Assembly: GCA_903864915.1 (NCBI GenBank)
Contig: CAIPHS010000007.1
Coordinates: 79,146 to 143,145, forward strand
Reading direction: 5' to 3'
DNA from: an uncultured Candidatus Woesearchaeota archaeon
Lineage (GTDB): Archaea > Nanobdellota > Nanobdellia > UBA10117
DNA: 64,000 nt
This document shows, in pieces, positions 8,140 to 16,434 of the stretch. Positions within the stretch are counted from its first letter, which is position 1. Each line of letters starts with the position of its first letter. Both the position numbers and the translations under genes were made by a program. Under the pieces are notes generated by a model. It was not told where the DNA came from and did no database searches. It saw only the letters and a program-made list of their open reading frames with translations.

Positions 8140-8520
8140 TTACTTCCTCTCAATAGCCATTATCCTTCTCTTGTCATCAAGGTTCAAGCTGACAATCTGC
8201 AATTTTGAAGGGTGAATAGGTCTTGGGATTTTTGGCGCGCCTTCCTTCTTCTGCACCTCTGCGCCCTTTACGAAAACCCTATACCGCATCAGTTCAACTC
8301 TTTCAACATCACCAATTATTCCCCTGAATTTGCCAGCCATTATCTTGACCTTGTCGCCTTTCCTTACAGGCAATGAGCGTTTCTTGTATTTCAATCGCAA
8401 TTCCTTTGTAAGATGGGAAGAAACAAGTTTGTGTCTTATGTGCAACGGCGCATTTGCCTTGAACTTTCTCTGCTTCTTTGGTGATTTTGATGATTTCCAG
8501 GACATGCTAAAGTGTTTCAT
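8140..8520 (-). CDS. rpl24: Ribosomal protein uL24
   Basis: 126 residues. N-terminal archaeal extension (SPKKQRKFKANAPLHIRHK) precedes the KOW motif SLPVRKGDKVKIMAGKFRGI; the ending lists HPSKLQIVSLNLDDKRR. Translation most likely begins at the ATG of the ATGA that overlaps the rpl14 stop (8517-8520). An internal ATG five codons later is the alternative. Confidence 0.96.
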   Translation of the reverse strand: MKHFSMSWKSSKSPKKQRKFKANAPLHIRHKLVSSHLTKELRLKYKKRSLPVRKGDKVKIMAGKFRGIIGDVERVELMRYRVFVKGAEVQKKEGAPKIPRPIHPSKLQIVSLNLDDKRRIMAIERK

Positions 8521-8921
8521 AGAACAATAGTTGCCTGCTTGGCGACATTAGGCCAGCGGATGGCAACCTCCTTTGCGATTGGTCCCTTGATTAGTGTGCC
8601 TTTCGGCATTCCCAGCCTTACGTCCTTCAAAACGACTGCAGCATTATCCTCAAAACGGACTTTGATGCCTTCGGGCCTGGAAAATTCCTTCTTCTGCCGC
8701 ACAATAACAGCCTGCACAACCTTGTGCCTCATTTCCGGGTCGCCAACTTTAACTGCGCCCGTAACAAGGTCAGCTACGCCTGCTGCCATTAGCTTCTTGG
8801 TTCTTGTCTTGTACCCTTTGACTGTGATTATCTGCAGGACTTTTGCGCCGCTATTGTCAACTACATTCACTCGTGCGCCAATCGGCAGCGATTTGCAGAC
8901 TTTTGATTTTATTGCTTTCAT
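8517..8921 (-). CDS. rpl14: Ribosomal protein uL14
   Basis: 134 residues, beta-barrel protein at the subunit interface. Diagnostic blocks: [41 protein letters not shown], and [31 protein letters not shown] overlaps link it to rps17 upstream and rpl24 downstream. Confidence 0.97.
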   Translation of the reverse strand: MKAIKSKVCKSLPIGARVNVVDNSGAKVLQIITVKGYKTRTKKLMAAGVADLVTGAVKVGDPEMRHKVVQAVIVRQKKEFSRPEGIKVRFEDNAAVVLKDVRLGMPKGTLIKGPIAKEVAIRWPNVAKQATIVL

Positions 8922-9241
8922 TTCTTTTCCCCTGCTAATTTTTCATATACAACAAAGCTTATGCTTTTGGAAAGCGGCCTGCATTCTGCAATTTTTACCT
9001 TGTCTCCAGTCTTTATAGTCATGCAGGAAGGAACGTGAGCGAGAATTTTTGTCCATCTTTTTTCATATCTTTGGTATTTTGGGTAATATTTCAAGAAAGT
9101 CCACTCGACTTTGACTGCTTTTTGCATCCTGTCACTAAGCACTTTTCCGGTGAAGACCTGCCCTCTGGCCTTGAGGCTGCCGTGGTGCGGACAATTGACG
9201 TCCGTGCATGCAACTGCCTTGTCTTCTTTTTGGGATTCCAT
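8918..9241 (-). CDS. rps17: Ribosomal protein uS17, first gene after the operon break
   Basis: 107 residues. The archaeal N-terminus with [19 protein letters not shown] and the OB-fold core ([41 protein letters not shown]) identify uS17. In most archaea rps17 directly follows the Rpp29 gene. Here two plus-strand genes intervene, so rps17 must be transcribed from its own promoter. A TATA-like box at 9268-9276 lies about 31 nt upstream. Confidence 0.97.
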   Translation of the reverse strand: MESQKEDKAVACTDVNCPHHGSLKARGQVFTGKVLSDRMQKAVKVEWTFLKYYPKYQRYEKRWTKILAHVPSCMTIKTGDKVKIAECRPLSKSISFVVYEKLAGEKK

Positions 9242-9267
9242 TGTATAAAATGAGCCTCCGAATTAGG

Positions 9268-9276
9268 TTTTATAAA
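9268..9276. promoter_or_regulatory. Near-palindromic TATA box serving divergent promoters
   Basis: The sequence TTTTATAAA reads as a TATA box on both strands. Its centre is 27 nt before the plus-strand ATG at 9299 and about 31 nt before the minus-strand rps17 start at 9241. Both transcripts would therefore be leaderless or nearly so. This is seen in sequence; bidirectional use is inference. Confidence 0.55.
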
Positions 9277-9298
9277 CATATCGCATCTCCCCTATTAC

Positions 9299-9712
9299 AT
9301 GAAAATAGTGAGCGCATGCCTCGCTGGAATTAACTGTAACTATGAAGGAACTTCTAAGCCCAATAGCTATGTTACTGAACTTGTAAAAACGGGGCAAGCC
9401 ATACCAGTCTGCCCCGAGCAATTAGGCGGATTGCCAACCCCAAGAACGCCTGCAGAACGGTTAGACGATAAGGTTATTACCAAAGATGGAAGGGATGTTA
9501 CTGAAGCTTTCAAAAGAGGTGCGCAGGAAGTCCTTAACCTTGCGCAATTAATTAATTGTGATGAAGCAATTTTAAAGGCGCGTTCGCCTTCCTGCGGATG
9601 CGGCGAGATTTATGATGGCAGTTTTTCAGGCAAATTAGTAAAAGGCTATGGTGTTTTAGCAGAACTTCTCATGCAGAATGGAATAAAAGTAAAAACAGAA
9701 CTTGAACTTTAA
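9299..9712 (+). CDS. DUF523 / TudS-like Fe-S desulfidase family protein
   Basis: 137 residues covering the whole DUF523 domain. Signatures: CLAGINCNYEG (C7, C13), VCPEQLGGLPTPRTPAE (C38) and ILKARSPSCGCGEIYDG (C99, C101). DUF523 proteins include TudS, a [4Fe-4S] enzyme that removes sulfur from thiouracil, with cluster-binding cysteines in these motifs, so a desulfidase role on thiolated nucleobases or related compounds is plausible. It is on the plus strand, inside what is otherwise a minus-strand ribosomal operon. The TATA box at 9268 places its transcript start at the ATG. Confidence 0.85.
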   Translation: MKIVSACLAGINCNYEGTSKPNSYVTELVKTGQAIPVCPEQLGGLPTPRTPAERLDDKVITKDGRDVTEAFKRGAQEVLNLAQLINCDEAILKARSPSCGCGEIYDGSFSGKLVKGYGVLAELLMQNGIKVKTELEL

Positions 9713-9751
9713 TACCACCACCTTTAAAAAAATAACAGCTTTTAAATTACC

Positions 9752-10204
9752 ATGACTAACGCGACTTTGCTAATTATCCGAGACGGCCAGTACAAGGAAG
9801 CGGTGCGAAGGGGCGAGAAATTAATTGTCAAAAGTGGCGGCGAAACCTACAATTTAGCAGACATTCTGAATGTTGGCGTTCCAGAAACCTTACACGAAAG
9901 CGCGAAATATGACGTAGCGCAAAATGCTCCTGGATATTTAGGGCATGAAGAAAAGGGCGACCGCGAGAAAGCTCATAAGAAAGCTGTTAGCGAAGCCTTG
10001 GATAAGGTTATGCAAAAGGTGGAAACTCTCAACGAAAAGCTAGGAGTGCCTTTCTTTGCAGCTGATTTAGCTATAAATCCGCACAAGTATGAAACCAAAA
10101 GGGGATTTGACCCGTGCGCGATAATTGGACCAGGGCATGATATGTATAACCATTACCATTACGACATAGAATTAAAATTGCAGCCCTGTGTAAAAGCGAA
10201 GTAA
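9752..10204 (+). CDS. Unknown 150-aa protein with histidine-rich C-terminal segment
   Basis: No family recognised. The N-terminal half has beta-like segments (ATLLIIRDGQYKEAVRRGEK), the middle is a charged helix (about 68-95) and the C-terminal part carries GPGHDMYNHYHYDIE, a cluster of four histidines and two aspartates that could bind metal. No membrane segment. A TATA-like CCTTTAAAAAAATA at 9721-9734 lies about 26 nt before the ATG, so it has its own promoter despite following the TudS-like gene by 39 nt. Together the two genes form the insert in the ribosomal operon. Confidence 0.75.
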   Translation: MTNATLLIIRDGQYKEAVRRGEKLIVKSGGETYNLADILNVGVPETLHESAKYDVAQNAPGYLGHEEKGDREKAHKKAVSEALDKVMQKVETLNEKLGVPFFAADLAINPHKYETKRGFDPCAIIGPGHDMYNHYHYDIELKLQPCVKAK

Positions 10205-10210
10205 GCAAAG

Positions 10211-10492
10211 TTAGTATTGGGGAAATCTCTTTTTTATTCGTTCCCAGGGCCTTGCAAGCAGCAGCTTGCCTTCGACCTGCACTTTTTTCCTGTCCGGCAG
10301 CTCCACTATCAGAATAACATTTTCCTTGAATATTTTCTTGTCTTTGCCGTTTGATTCTATAGTAATTGTCTTATAGGATTCGTCAACAATCCTGCCTTCA
10401 ACACCTTCATTAGAAGCATTCGTGGATTTCACGACCTTGGCATGCAAGCCAATAAGCTCGTGTTTGATTAAATTAATCGGAGTCAAAGCCAT
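10211..10492 (-). CDS. rnp1: Ribonuclease P protein component 1 (Rpp29/Pop4)
   Basis: 93 residues, one of the archaeal RNase P proteins, with the Sm-like barrel core: LIGLHAKVVKSTNASNEGVE, GRIVDESYKTITIE and the C-terminal VEGKLLLARPWERIKKRFP, which is the conserved end. It lies 4 nt after the aIF1 gene, as in other archaeal ribosomal operons. Confidence 0.93.
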   Translation of the reverse strand: MALTPINLIKHELIGLHAKVVKSTNASNEGVEGRIVDESYKTITIESNGKDKKIFKENVILIVELPDRKKVQVEGKLLLARPWERIKKRFPQY

Positions 10493-10496
10493 TTTT

Positions 10497-10820
10497 TTAT
10501 CTTGATTCGTCCCGGATTTCTATGTTACCTACGTTAAAACTAAGCTTCTGCAGAACTTCCTTTATTCTCTTCCTGTGATCTCCCTGCAGCTCTATGACAC
10601 CATCTTTCAGGCTGCCACCGCAAGCCAAACTTTGTTTGAGCTGCTTGGCGATGTGCTTGGCCTCCTCGCCCTTAATGTCAATGCCTTCTATTATGGTAAG
10701 AAACATGTTCTTGAACTTGCCCTTCACAATCTTCACTACGATTTTTTGCTGTTCTTTGGAGATTGTTTCACATACACAAAGCTCCTTAGGCAAGCCACAA
10801 ACAGCGCAGATTTCACTCAT
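10497..10820 (-). CDS. Translation initiation factor aIF1 (SUI1 family)
   Basis: 107 residues. N-terminal short cysteine cluster (C5, C8, C15, C17) typical of archaeal SUI1 proteins, then the SUI1 fold: QQKIVVKIVKGKFKNMFLTI, GIDIKGEEAKHIAKQLKQSL, ACGGSLKDGVIELQGDH. The protein guards start-codon selection on the small subunit. It occupies the standard place between L29 and Rpp29. Confidence 0.95.
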   Translation of the reverse strand: MSEICAVCGLPKELCVCETISKEQQKIVVKIVKGKFKNMFLTIIEGIDIKGEEAKHIAKQLKQSLACGGSLKDGVIELQGDHRKRIKEVLQKLSFNVGNIEIRDESR

Positions 10821-10874
10821 TAGCTAAATCTCCGTAGTATTGCTGCAAAAAAAACCAGATGTTAAATTTCTTAT

Positions 10875-11066
10875 TCATGCTTTAGGTTTAACTGTATTTA
10901 TCATAGCGATTGCCCTTTTTATAGCTTTCACTTTGCCAGGGCTGGCCAAAGTCCCGGTGTATTTTTGTGCAGACAGCTTCATCAGCTCCTTGCACAATTC
11001 CTTCTTTTTTGCCTCGAGCTCGGACTTGGGCGCTTTTTGAATTTCAGACATTCGAATTATTGCCAT
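10875..11066 (-). CDS. rpl29: Ribosomal protein uL29
   Basis: 63 residues from the ATG ending at 11066 (MAIIRMSEIQKAPKSELEAK), 2 nt after the rps3 stop. An upstream in-frame start would run deep into rps3 and gives non-family sequence. Two-helix hairpin with the KELMKLSAQKYTGTLASPGK loop and AIKRAIAMINTV end typical of L29. Confidence 0.95.
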   Translation of the reverse strand: MAIIRMSEIQKAPKSELEAKKKELCKELMKLSAQKYTGTLASPGKVKAIKRAIAMINTVKPKA

Positions 11067-11068
11067 TG

Positions 11069-11716
11069 TTACTTCTTTGCCTCTACTGGCACCGCTTGTG
11101 GCACTGCTTGTGCAATTGGCTTCAGTGTCAATCTGTCTGGCAGCTTTATTGTCGGAGGCATTATCATGACGCAAACTCCAACTGTGCCGGAATGCAAGTT
11201 AACACCGGTTGTTGCCTTGTCAACCTGCTCTAAAGCGACTTGCCCGCACTTTTTCATGTAACCTGCGGCAAATCTCCAGCTTTGTGCTCTTTGTCCAGGC
11301 ACACCTCTTCCGCCAATCTTAATCTCAGCGCCAAGTGCGCCTGCCTGGATTATATTTTGCAAAGTCTTGTAACCAATTGCCTTGAATCTGGCAGTTCCAA
11401 ACCTTTCCAGCTCAAATGCAATCTTATTTGCCATGACTGCGGCATTCAGTGCAGGGACTGCAATCTCTCTGACTTCAATCTGTGGATTTTCCAGTCCAAA
11501 CTTTATCCTCAAAGTTGTTGTGATTTCGGCGATGCTCTTTCCGCCTCTGCCGATGATTATGCTAGGCCTCACAGCCTCTATTGTGATTCGCTCGCCAAGG
11601 GGAGTCTTCTCAATCGAAACTTTCCCCATTCCTGCAGTCCTTGGGATTATCGTAATTAGATATTCCTTTATCTTCAGATGCTTGCTTTTTTCTTTGATAA
11701 ATTCACGTTCAATCAT
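11069..11716 (-). CDS. rps3: Ribosomal protein uS3
   Basis: 215 residues. N-terminal KH domain contains the GXXG motif in VRPSIIIGRGGKSIAEITTT; the C-terminal S3 domain shows GRGVPGQRAQSWRFAAGYMK and VNLHSGTVGVCVMIMPP. The protein lines the mRNA entry tunnel. Start overlaps rpl22 by 4 nt. Confidence 0.97.
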   Translation of the reverse strand: MIEREFIKEKSKHLKIKEYLITIIPRTAGMGKVSIEKTPLGERITIEAVRPSIIIGRGGKSIAEITTTLRIKFGLENPQIEVREIAVPALNAAVMANKIAFELERFGTARFKAIGYKTLQNIIQAGALGAEIKIGGRGVPGQRAQSWRFAAGYMKKCGQVALEQVDKATTGVNLHSGTVGVCVMIMPPTIKLPDRLTLKPIAQAVPQAVPVEAKK

Positions 11717-12231
11717 TCTGAAGCTCCTTTGGAGTGAGGCGCAGACGAAACTTTTATTTCGGACTGCTTCTTAGCCTCTCTAACTTTCTCTTCAACTTCT
11801 TTGGCAACAAACTCGAAGTGCGAGTTTTTTCTCAATAAACCGCGCTTCCTTCCAGATCTTTGCCTCAGCGGCGCTTTCTGAACAGCCGCGTGTATGATTG
11901 TGAGTTTCTGCAAGTCTAATCCCTTGCTTCTGGCAGCACCTTGCAAATTTTTCAAGAGTGCAATGAGATGCGTGGAAACTTTTGCCGGATACCTTGCTGG
12001 CCCTATCTTTCCAGCCTTGTGTGCGACATCAAAGTTATAGCGCTTGTAAGGCACTGCGACCTTCTTTTCAAGGACGCGATCCAAAGCCTTGAGAGCCCAG
12101 TCAACTCTCTTTCCCTTTACGAAATTAGCAACCTCGTAACTCGCTTTATGCGATATTGGAAGGTTTCGGCCCATGACCTTGACCATCGTCTTCTCGTCGA
12201 AACCCTGGAAACTATATCGTGGTGATGACAT
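11713..12231 (-). CDS. rpl22: Ribosomal protein uL22
   Basis: 172 residues with the archaeal signature start (SPRYSFQGFDEKTMVKVMGR), the LPISHKASYEVANFVKGK helix, and a C-terminal RQRSGRKRGLLRKNSHFEFV exit-tunnel hairpin. The final ~25 residues are a charged tail. 2 nt downstream of rps19. Confidence 0.97.
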   Translation of the reverse strand: MSSPRYSFQGFDEKTMVKVMGRNLPISHKASYEVANFVKGKRVDWALKALDRVLEKKVAVPYKRYNFDVAHKAGKIGPARYPAKVSTHLIALLKNLQGAARSKGLDLQKLTIIHAAVQKAPLRQRSGRKRGLLRKNSHFEFVAKEVEEKVREAKKQSEIKVSSAPHSKGASE

Positions 12232-12233
12232 GT

Positions 12234-12629
12234 TTATTTCACAGACAAGAACTTGGAACCTCTCGTAGCACCAATACCAGGACCACCGTGTACCGTATCT
12301 TTTGCATTCAGCACGAAATCGCCCAGCCTGTTGCCGACCATTTCAGCTGTAACATTTACAGGGATAAATTCCTTGCCGTTGTGTACTGCAATTCTCATGC
12401 CAAACATTACCGGCAGAATAGGCATTTCCCTGCAATGAGTTTTAATCTGCTTCTTGTACTTGCCTTCCTTGGACTTCATTATTTTTGCGAGCAGTTTCTT
12501 TTCCTGCTCCGTAAAACCGCGCTTCAAAACACGTTTGACTCTTGATGGGACTAGTTGCGCAAAAGCATTCAAATCAAGCGTAGCTAATTCCTGCTCAGTC
12601 TTTCCCCGGTATGTGAATACTTTAACCAT
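12234..12629 (-). CDS. rps19: Ribosomal protein uS19
   Basis: 131 residues. Recognised from KTHCREMPILPVMFGMRIAV, VHNGKEFIPVNVTAEMVGNR and the ending GGPGIGATRGSKFLSVK. A 39-nt gap separates it from rpl2. On the minus strand this gap carries a TATA-like CTTATAATC (12657-12665) about 30 nt before the start codon, so an internal promoter is possible. Confidence 0.97.
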   Translation of the reverse strand: MVKVFTYRGKTEQELATLDLNAFAQLVPSRVKRVLKRGFTEQEKKLLAKIMKSKEGKYKKQIKTHCREMPILPVMFGMRIAVHNGKEFIPVNVTAEMVGNRLGDFVLNAKDTVHGGPGIGATRGSKFLSVK

Positions 12630-12668
12630 TGTATACGAAGCCGCCCGATTGATTGATTATAAGCATTT

Positions 12669-13388
12669 CTACTTTCCTCGTCCTGTCTTCCTCGCAGACA
12701 ACAGTCCAACTTTTCTGCCAGGCGGAGTTCCTTGACGTCTTGTTGTAGTTGGAATACCAAGCGAACGTCTATGTGATCCACCGAATGGGTGGTCGATCGA
12801 GTTTTGCGCAACTCCGGATACTCTTGGGAATATCCTTCCGCCTTTTGCCTTCAATGCAAGGAAGTGTTTTCCTGCTTTTACCCAAGGCTTCTCTGTTCTT
12901 CCGCCGCCCGCTATCACACCGATAGTTGCGCGGCACCTTGGATCAAAAAGAACGGTTTGCTTTGATGGTAACTTTACAAGAACTTTTCCGGATTCCTTTC
13001 CGACAACTGCTGCTGAAGAGCCGGATGTCCTTACGAATTCTGGCCCGTTGAATGGAACCCTTTCGATATCAAAAATAGGATAGCCTGATGGTATATCGTC
13101 GAGAGGCAATATGCAGCCGATTTCAACAGGCGCACCGGTTCCGGCATAAATTGTTGCGCCAACCTTTATTCCAAGAGGTGCAGGGAACAGTGCCTCTTTT
13201 CCATTCTCATACTTTACAACTATCAATGGAGCTGAGTGCCCCACAGAATTAACTAAATCAAGAACTTCACCTTTGACAGGTTCCTTTGAAGGCGCTGGGT
13301 ATTCTATAATGCCAAACCATCTGTGAGAATTGGCTCTATATCTTGGTCCGCCTTTTCCCCTTGCCTGCATTATCAGTCGTTTTCCCAT
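12669..13388 (-). CDS. rpl2: Ribosomal protein uL2
   Basis: 239 residues. N-terminal OB fold (YRANSHRWFGIIEYP), SH3-like domain (GVIAGGGRTEKPWVKAGKHF) and the strongly conserved peptidyl-transferase segment GVAQNSIDHPFGGSHRRSLG followed by a basic glycine-rich tail. It belongs in the operon between rpl23 and rps19. Confidence 0.98.
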   Translation of the reverse strand: MGKRLIMQARGKGGPRYRANSHRWFGIIEYPAPSKEPVKGEVLDLVNSVGHSAPLIVVKYENGKEALFPAPLGIKVGATIYAGTGAPVEIGCILPLDDIPSGYPIFDIERVPFNGPEFVRTSGSSAAVVGKESGKVLVKLPSKQTVLFDPRCRATIGVIAGGGRTEKPWVKAGKHFLALKAKGGRIFPRVSGVAQNSIDHPFGGSHRRSLGIPTTTRRQGTPPGRKVGLLSARKTGRGK

Positions 13389-13395
13389 TTCAAAT

Positions 13396-13665
13396 TTATG
13401 TTAAGCCCAGCGCTGTTGTTACATCAACAGCTGGCGTCTCAGGTTTGAGTTTGATGTATGCTTTCTTTTCCCCGTTCCTGAGAGTTGTAGTGTTAACCGA
13501 TGCTACTTTTACGTTGAATGCCTTTTCAATCGCCCACCTTATGGCAGCTTTTGTTGACCTGACGTCAACTATGAATATGAGTTTGTTTTCCGCTTCCATC
13601 TGCCTCACAGCCTTTTCTGTTGACAGCGGGTGCTTCAGAACTTCATACGGATTTTGGTTTTCCAT
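13396..13665 (-). CDS. rpl23: Ribosomal protein uL23
   Basis: 89 residues from the ATG ending at 13665 (MENQNPYEVLKHPLSTEKAV), 1 nt after the rpl4 stop. The upstream in-frame extension overlaps rpl4 and is not family sequence. The L23 core follows (NKLIFIVDVRSTKAAIRWAI, VNTTTLRNGEKKAYIKL). It sits at the tunnel exit and is the docking site for SRP. Confidence 0.96.
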   Translation of the reverse strand: MENQNPYEVLKHPLSTEKAVRQMEAENKLIFIVDVRSTKAAIRWAIEKAFNVKVASVNTTTLRNGEKKAYIKLKPETPAVDVTTALGLT

Positions 13666-13666
13666 T

Positions 13667-14479
13667 TTAGGTGAACAATTTCTCCTTTCCCAACATCTCA
13701 AGCGCTGGCTTGCTCCAAATTGTAAGCCTGGCTGGGACTGCACCTGGCGCGAGCAAAGCTGCGTTCAGGCCTTTGACTTCAACAATGTCCAGTCCGACAA
13801 AGTTTGCTGCGGCTTTTTCCAGCGGACATGATTTTGAAACTATCAGCAAAGGCCCGGATTTTGTTTTGTATTTCCTGCCCCTCATCCTTCCCTTTCCGGC
13901 CCTGATTTTCCTTTCCTTCGTCCTGACAAGTTCATTCTTCAGGCCCAATTTTTTCAAAACAATATAAACTTCCCTTGTTTTTTTCACAGATTCAAACTTG
14001 TCTTCAATGACTATTGGTATGATTTTGACGGCTGCCAAGTCGTGTTTCTTGCTAACCAAATCCAAAACAGAAGTTGCGGCAATTGCACTCCTTATTGCCT
14101 TCCTGTTTTCCTTCTTGTTTATGTTTTCCCAGAATTGCTTCTCGACTTTTGGCGGGAAGTTCTTCATGCCCTTGACTGTCTGTCCACCACGCGCGCCAAC
14201 CCAGCCGAATTGCTCTCCCTTATTCCACAATGCTTTTCTTGCAACTCTGGAAATACCTTTACTGTAAGTAGAACCAAATTTTCGCCTTCTCTTTGGCCAT
14301 GCTTTTCCCTGTCTCTTGCCGGCCAAAGGATCTGAACCATAAGCCCGATGCTGCGCAGACATAACTGCAAGTGCGGCCCTTTTTATCAGGTCCTCGCGGA
14401 CAGGCTCTGAGAATTGTACTGGTAATTCTATCTCCGAAACCCTTTCGCCCGCAACTGAAAAGACTGGTACCTTTGTCAT
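13667..14479 (-). CDS. rpl4: Ribosomal protein uL4 (L4e)
   Basis: 270 residues. Archaeal/eukaryotic-type L4 with PVFSVAGERVSEIELPVQFS at the start, the basic tunnel loop (AYGSDPLAGKRQGKAWPKRR, GRVARK-like region, GWVGARGGQTVKGMKNFPPK), and a C-terminal Rossmann-like half with KIRAGKGRMRGRKYKTKSGP. 2 nt after rpl3. Confidence 0.97.
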   Translation of the reverse strand: MTKVPVFSVAGERVSEIELPVQFSEPVREDLIKRAALAVMSAQHRAYGSDPLAGKRQGKAWPKRRRKFGSTYSKGISRVARKALWNKGEQFGWVGARGGQTVKGMKNFPPKVEKQFWENINKKENRKAIRSAIAATSVLDLVSKKHDLAAVKIIPIVIEDKFESVKKTREVYIVLKKLGLKNELVRTKERKIRAGKGRMRGRKYKTKSGPLLIVSKSCPLEKAAANFVGLDIVEVKGLNAALLAPGAVPARLTIWSKPALEMLGKEKLFT

Positions 14480-14481
14480 GA

Positions 14482-15480
14482 TTAACCCTGCTGGCTCCTT
14501 GTGCTTATCAGTGAAATATCTGGAGCCTGCTCTGGAAGGACTCTGTTTTGCCTTATAGGCGCTGAAAGCATGACTAATCTTTTCTTTGCTCCCGGAACGG
14601 AGCCGTCAACTAAAACAAATGCGTTTTTTACCAAACCATATCTTGAGATGCCTGAAACAGGATTAACATTTGTCGTCTTCGCATCTGAGATTTTGATTAT
14701 TTGCTTGTTGTAATCGGTCCTCTTGTGGAAACCCATCTGGCCTGGCTGCAGCACCCACCATCCAGTTACTGGTGGTGTTATCGGGCCCATTGTTGCCCTG
14801 TGCCTTACTCCAAATTCAGACTTGTGGTTTGCGAGCTTGACACCGTATCTCTTGATGTCGCCTTCGAATCCTTTTCCTTTTGAGACTGCGTGAACATCAA
14901 CATACTGGCCTGCCTTGAAAACTTCTGTGATTGGTATTTCTTTTCCTAAGATTGAGGAAGCATAATTAAACTGCTCTTCAACAGAGCCGCCTATCGGAAT
15001 CTCGAAGATTTCTGGTGTCTTCTTGCCAATACCTGTGTCTCTTGGTTGAGTGTAAACAAGAACTCTAACTTCTACAGCATGCTGTAATTTTTGCTTTAAT
15101 TGTTCCAGTGTGCCATTTGGCTTTTCTGGCAAGTCAAGCCTTCGTGCCAATCCTTTGTCCTGCAGGTGTGCCCAAACTTCTCCCAAAACCTTTACACCGT
15201 AAGGAGTTGCTTTGTGCAACCTGATTCCTAAGACTTTCAACGGAGGGGATTCTATTATCGTAACAGCCCTCTTGAGCTCTTCGCCTTTTGTAGGCGACTT
15301 TGGTCGATTATCAACAATTATTATAGAAAGCATTCCTGCCTTGTATCCGGCAAATCCCAGAAGCTTGGCTTCCTTTCTGTCTGCCCAGTTCTTGACCATA
15401 GGAGAGATGCGCTTGGCTCGCTTTCGTGGCCATACACCTAAACTTCCACGTCTTGGTCGTTTTCTTTTAATATGTCCCAT
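14482..15480 (-). CDS. rpl3: Ribosomal protein uL3, first gene of the superoperon
   Basis: 332 residues from the ATG ending at 15480 (MGHIKRKRPRRGSLGVWPRK), the conserved archaeal start. The upstream in-frame codons lack family similarity. Key blocks: LGFAGYKAGMLSIIIVDNRP, KGKGFEGDIKRYGVKLANHK, TPPVTGWWVLQPGQMGFHKR, and KNAFVLVDGSVPGAKKRLVM. As the first gene it is expected to follow the main operon promoter. Confidence 0.97.
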   Translation of the reverse strand: MGHIKRKRPRRGSLGVWPRKRAKRISPMVKNWADRKEAKLLGFAGYKAGMLSIIIVDNRPKSPTKGEELKRAVTIIESPPLKVLGIRLHKATPYGVKVLGEVWAHLQDKGLARRLDLPEKPNGTLEQLKQKLQHAVEVRVLVYTQPRDTGIGKKTPEIFEIPIGGSVEEQFNYASSILGKEIPITEVFKAGQYVDVHAVSKGKGFEGDIKRYGVKLANHKSEFGVRHRATMGPITPPVTGWWVLQPGQMGFHKRTDYNKQIIKISDAKTTNVNPVSGISRYGLVKNAFVLVDGSVPGAKKRLVMLSAPIRQNRVLPEQAPDISLISTRSQQG

Positions 15481-15615
15481 CTTAGGTTGATTAATGGACT
15501 GCAAAAACGCTACCGTTTAAGCTTGTCCATTTTTGCGGGCTCATGCGGAACCCATTACTAATGGATGCTGTATGTGGAGCTTAAAGTGAGGTTTTTAAAT
15601 GTTTACCTTGGATCT
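15481..15615 (-). promoter_or_regulatory. Upstream region of the ribosomal superoperon with two TATA candidates
   Basis: 135 nt without a gene. Read on the minus strand, an ATTTAAAAAC box (15591-15600) would give a leader of roughly 85 nt before rpl3. A weaker GCTTAAACG (about 15515-15523) would give a start site about 10 nt before the ATG. I cannot tell which is used. No hairpin or riboswitch recognised. Confidence 0.4.
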
Positions 15616-16362
15616 TTACTGAAATAAAGCAAAAGGTATGTGCAATTCTGCCTTTTGGCCTCTTTTGCCGTAACGTACTTCCAGCGTCGTCTCTTTGCCA
15701 TTTTGCAAGGCGACTAGTTGCGCGTTATGCTTCTCAAACTGCAAAACCATAGTTGGCGGCTCACCGACAAACCTGTCTAAAATATCACCTATGCCTGCGC
15801 AAACGCGCTCTACGGCATACTTGATTTGCCTGCGGAAAATAGATGTAAATCCTCCTTGATAATAAGTATCAAGTTTGTCGCAAAGTCCGATAAAATCCTT
15901 CGGATACAATTTATACTCTTTTTCCATATATGGTGCTTTTTCCTGCAACCCAATTATTGCGGCTATTACGTGCTGGTCCGGACCGGGCATTCTGGGGATT
16001 TTGCTGATATCTCTCTGATAATTAGTATCGTCACAGGTATGCATATTATCAACAACTCCATATTTTCCAGAATCTTTCCTCAAAACCAGTTTTAATATTA
16101 TAGAATATTTATCTACCAATTCCTGGCTGACTGAGCGCACATAAACTGTCTGGCTTATATTTTCGAGCTTTGTGTCGACAGGGGGCGCCCACTTGAGCTC
16201 CACATAACCTGCTTCGAAAATTTTCTGCCCAAGAACACATTCCTCCAAATCACCATGATGCAGTATGTATTTGTCAGACCAGCGCAACGGCTCCACAAAA
16301 CGCCTTTCCAGCGCTTTCCATCTTACAACGTCATCGTGGAAAAATCCTTTTTTTGCTCGCAT
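15616..16362 (-). CDS. Unknown 248-aa protein
   Basis: No family recognised. A soluble, mixed alpha/beta protein without signal or membrane segment. Cysteines are scattered (for example HTCDDTNYQRD, LCDKLDTYYQGG, RVCAGIGDILDRFVGEPP) and do not form a clear zinc motif. A TATA-like CATTTAAAATCC (read on minus, about 16382-16393) is centred about 26 nt before the ATG, so it is likely leaderless and transcribed alone toward the ribosomal operon, ending 135 nt before rpl3. Confidence 0.7.
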   Translation of the reverse strand: MRAKKGFFHDDVVRWKALERRFVEPLRWSDKYILHHGDLEECVLGQKIFEAGYVELKWAPPVDTKLENISQTVYVRSVSQELVDKYSIILKLVLRKDSGKYGVVDNMHTCDDTNYQRDISKIPRMPGPDQHVIAAIIGLQEKAPYMEKEYKLYPKDFIGLCDKLDTYYQGGFTSIFRRQIKYAVERVCAGIGDILDRFVGEPPTMVLQFEKHNAQLVALQNGKETTLEVRYGKRGQKAELHIPFALFQ

Positions 16363-16396
16363 GAGATATTTCTTGCTGTAAGGATTTTAAATGTAT

Positions 16397-16420
16397 CCAG
16401 CCAACCTCGGCGTCGGCTGG
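16397..16420. repeat. Inverted repeat CCAGCC...GGCTGG between two orphan genes
   Basis: Perfect 6-bp arms (CCAGCC and GGCTGG) with a 12-nt loop, located just downstream of the 16435 gene and upstream of the 15616 gene promoter. It could be a transcript-end hairpin. No T-run follows immediately, so terminator function is uncertain. Confidence 0.4.
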
Positions 16421-16434
16421 AAGGAGGCACATGG

